A stretch of DNA of 6,167 nt, taken from an uncultured Chloroflexaceae bacterium (lineage in GTDB: Bacteria > Chloroflexota > Chloroflexia > Chloroflexales > Chloroflexaceae). The notes under the pieces were generated by a model, which saw only the letters and a program-made list of their open reading frames with translations, made no database searches and was not told where the DNA came from. A program made the translations under genes and the position numbers. This document shows, piece after piece, positions 4,683 to 6,167 of this stretch (position 1 is the first letter of the stretch; each line of letters starts with the position of its first letter). The DNA is taken from NCBI GenBank assembly GCA_937141995.1, contig CAKZQX010000154.1, positions 1 through 6,167 of the forward strand, given 5' to 3'.

Positions 4683-5165
4683 ATGCCCACGCAGGAAGAG
4701 ATCAATCATCAGCAAACGCTGTTACGCACCCATCGCCGCAGTCTGGCGCACTATCTGAAACAGCAGGCCACCCTGGGGGAAGCATTTGCGCCACCAGCCG
4801 TCGCGCATGGCATCACGGAAGCCCGCGAGAATATCTCTCGCATAAAGCAGATATTGCGCAGTTGGAATGTATCGGTTGAAGACCACTTCGACGATGATGG
4901 TAGCGCACCCGTGGCCCAACCGGCGGAAGCGCCCCGGCTCCCATCCGCCGATATTGACCGCGTAAAGCTCAAGCAGATCCTGGTAGACTATTTCAACGAT
5001 GAAGAGTTGCGCGATCTCGCGGTCGAGCTAACCATCGACTCTGAGAGTCTGCCCGGCGCGGGGAAATCCGGCAAGGCCCGGGAGTTGGTGGCATTTGCCG
5101 AGCGCCATGGCCGCTTTGCGGAAGTGGTGGCACTGGTACACCGGCTACGACCGGGGGTTTTATAG
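4683..5165 (+). CDS. Stand-alone effector-associated (death-like) domain adaptor
   Basis: The 160-aa product has two parts. Residues 8-62 form two helices around the motif YLKQQATLGEAFAPP and ITEARENISRIKQIL, a helical module I associate with Chloroflexota and cyanobacterial signalling proteins. An acidic, Pro/Ala-rich linker spans 66-88. Residues 91-158 (LKQILVDYFNDEELRDLAVEL, then ESLPGAGKSGKARELVAFAERHGRF) look like an effector-associated domain, one of the bacterial death-like alpha-helical adaptors that tether peptidase, TIR, CHAT or STAND proteins by homotypic pairing. I cannot assign the EAD number. There is no enzymatic domain, so the role is probably to bring partners together in the cytoplasm. 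GGAGAG lies 5 nt before the ATG. It is followed after 23 bp by the DUF1330 gene. Domain recognition is by eye. Confidence 0.8.
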   Translation: MPTQEEINHQQTLLRTHRRSLAHYLKQQATLGEAFAPPAVAHGITEARENISRIKQILRSWNVSVEDHFDDDGSAPVAQPAEAPRLPSADIDRVKLKQILVDYFNDEELRDLAVELTIDSESLPGAGKSGKARELVAFAERHGRFAEVVALVHRLRPGVL

Positions 5166-5188
5166 TAGATGAACTACGGAGTAACAAC

Positions 5189-5491
5189 ATGTCTGCATAC
5201 CTGATCGGACGGATCACTATTACCGATCCCGCACGCTACCGTGAGTATACCCAACTGACGCCGGGCATTATCGCCCGGTACGGTGGCCGATTTATCGTAC
5301 GCGGCGGCGAGGTCATCACCCTCGAAGGCGCGCCGGAGCATCAGCGCCTGGTGGTTGTGGAGTTTCCGAACGTGGCGCAGGCGCAGGCGTTTTACAACTC
5401 ACCCGAATATCGGCAGGCCATGGCGATCCGCCAGAGCGCCTCCGAGGGCCATTTTGTGATTGTTGCGGGGGTTGCGCCTGAGACGACGTGA
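5189..5491 (+). CDS. DUF1330 family protein
   Basis: The 100-aa product covers a whole DUF1330 domain, a dimeric ferredoxin-like alpha/beta barrel fold. Its signature pieces are MSAYLIGRITITDPARYREY (residues 1-20), YGGRFIVRGGE (31-41), VVVEFP (55-60) and AFYNSPEYR (67-75). It is cytoplasmic and family members are mostly uncharacterised. A CGGAG ribosome site lies 7 nt before ATG 5189. The gap of 23 bp after the adaptor gene suggests one transcript, although this family is common enough that the link may not be functional. The convergent PHP gene ends 22 bp downstream. I see no clear hairpin terminator in between. Confidence 0.93.
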   Translation: MSAYLIGRITITDPARYREYTQLTPGIIARYGGRFIVRGGEVITLEGAPEHQRLVVVEFPNVAQAQAFYNSPEYRQAMAIRQSASEGHFVIVAGVAPETT

Positions 5492-5513
5492 GTGTTTTTG
5501 CGGGGCAATCGCG

Positions 5514-6167
5514 CTACCCCACCCGCTCCAACATCGTCACCAGCCGCCGGTCCACCGTTGCCAGCGGCTCATGCGGATGGTGCGAGTCCGAACCGCCACT
5601 GATCAGCAGCCCATACTGCTGCGCCAGATCACGGTAGAATGCCTGCTGTTCCGCGCTGTGTGCCGGATAGTAGACCTCCAGCCCATCCAGCCCCAGTTCC
5701 ACCAGCGCGGCGATATCCTCGGCGGTCGCCGGGATCGCGTAGATGCCCTTGCTACGACCCGGATGCGCCAGAACCGCGATGCCTCCCAGCCGGTGCGCCA
5801 CCGTGATGACTGCATCCACGCCGACGGGGTTGTATGCGCCGGGCATCCGGGTCAGCAGGTAGCGCATGCCCGCGGCCTCGTCGTCCTCGCCGGGAACACG
5901 CTCCGGTAGATCGTTGTGGGCGGCCAGGGCTGTTGCTACCTCGGCCACATTCGGCGGGCGGTCCAGGTCGTGGGCCAGTTCCGGCCCACCGGCGGCATTT
6001 AGCGCAAACCCCTGGCGTGGCAGTTCTTCCAGGAGCGCCTGCGCATCGGCGGCGTTGCGCTCAAAGACCTGCTGGCAGAGCAGCAGCAGCGCGGGGTCGT
6101 CAGGCGGCGCGCCGTAGACCAGCGTGTGCCAGAGCTTGCCCCCGGCGGCGCTGTCCATCTCGACACC
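5514..6167 (-). CDS. PHP-domain phosphoesterase, C-terminal part (runs off right edge)
   Basis: The frame stays open to the window edge, giving 217 residues beginning G-V-E-M-D-S. This GVE matches the conserved P-G-V-E of the PHP family, so the ATG at 6158 is internal and not the start. About 60-70 N-terminal residues, carrying the first His-x-His metal motif, should lie outside. Visible ligands and motifs (numbered from the edge) are Glu3, His14 in LWHTLVYG, His135 in IAVLAHPGR, Glu164 in GLEVYY, and Asp194/His196 in GGSDSHHP. The layout fits the TrpH/YciV (RNase AM) group of 3',5'-nucleoside bisphosphate phosphatases and 5'-3' RNases. A histidinol-phosphatase-like role is less likely. It is convergent with the DUF1330 gene and not in an operon with anything visible. 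Confidence 0.9.
   Translation of the reverse strand, partial: GVEMDSAAGGKLWHTLVYGAPPDDPALLLLCQQVFERNAADAQALLEELPRQGFALNAAGGPELAHDLDRPPNVAEVATALAAHNDLPERVPGEDDEAAGMRYLLTRMPGAYNPVGVDAVITVAHRLGGIAVLAHPGRSKGIYAIPATAEDIAALVELGLDGLEVYYPAHSAEQQAFYRDLAQQYGLLISGGSDSHHPHEPLATVDRRLVTMLERVG

Noticed and set aside
5460..5909. Plus-strand 149-codon frame after the DUF1330 gene
   Set aside because: It overlaps the DUF1330 end in another frame and lies opposite the PHP gene, whose metal-binding motifs are clear.
6156..6158. ATG at 6158 as the true start of the PHP protein
   Set aside because: The codons before it continue in frame to the edge and spell G-V-E, a conserved metal-ligand motif of the family, so the gene starts outside the window.

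Overview
The window looks like accessory chromosomal DNA from a GC-rich bacterium. A Chloroflexota host (Roseiflexus/Chloroflexus-like) is my best guess. The guess rests on the style of the proteins, chiefly an effector-associated (death-like) domain adaptor, and on the dispersed hairpin repeats. No rRNA, tRNA or phylogenetic marker is present to confirm it.

Layout. Positions 1-196 (minus) hold the start of a lipoprotein gene that runs off the left edge through a perfect 18-bp tandem repeat encoding (GMEGGE)n. Positions 197-859 have no credible gene. They hold a 171-bp MITE-like element (387-557) and a second, unrelated 202-bp foldback element (644-845) whose end touches the next gene. Positions 863-1342 (plus) encode a small four-helix membrane protein, whose 3' end overlaps a convergent alpha/beta hydrolase gene (1272-2102, minus). 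A second copy of the 171-bp element lies at 2141-2311 with its outer part inverted.

A minus-strand cluster reads Nudix hydrolase (4473-3850), unrecognised 219-aa protein (3777-3118), second alpha/beta hydrolase (3114-2332). The last two are 3 bp apart and surely co-transcribed. The first hydrolase (2102-1272) follows further downstream beyond the mobile element. A pair of 21-bp direct repeats lies just upstream of the 219-aa gene. Positions 4474-4682 are a divergent promoter region. A plus-strand pair follows: a 160-aa stand-alone effector-associated-domain adaptor (4683-5165) and a DUF1330 protein (5189-5491). The right edge holds the C-terminal 217 residues of a PHP-family phosphoesterase (5514-6167, minus), which runs off the window.

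The most notable signals are these. (1) The two 171-bp elements share the same outer sequence, but their central 21-bp-stem hairpin is flipped relative to it, and the stem carries a covarying base change. (2) The stand-alone death-like adaptor has no effector gene beside it here. (3) The lipoprotein carries a Met/Glu/Gly repeat. No complete, clearly new defence or biosynthetic system is visible. The hydrolase and Nudix genes suggest small-molecule or nucleotide turnover, but no substrate can be read from the sequence.
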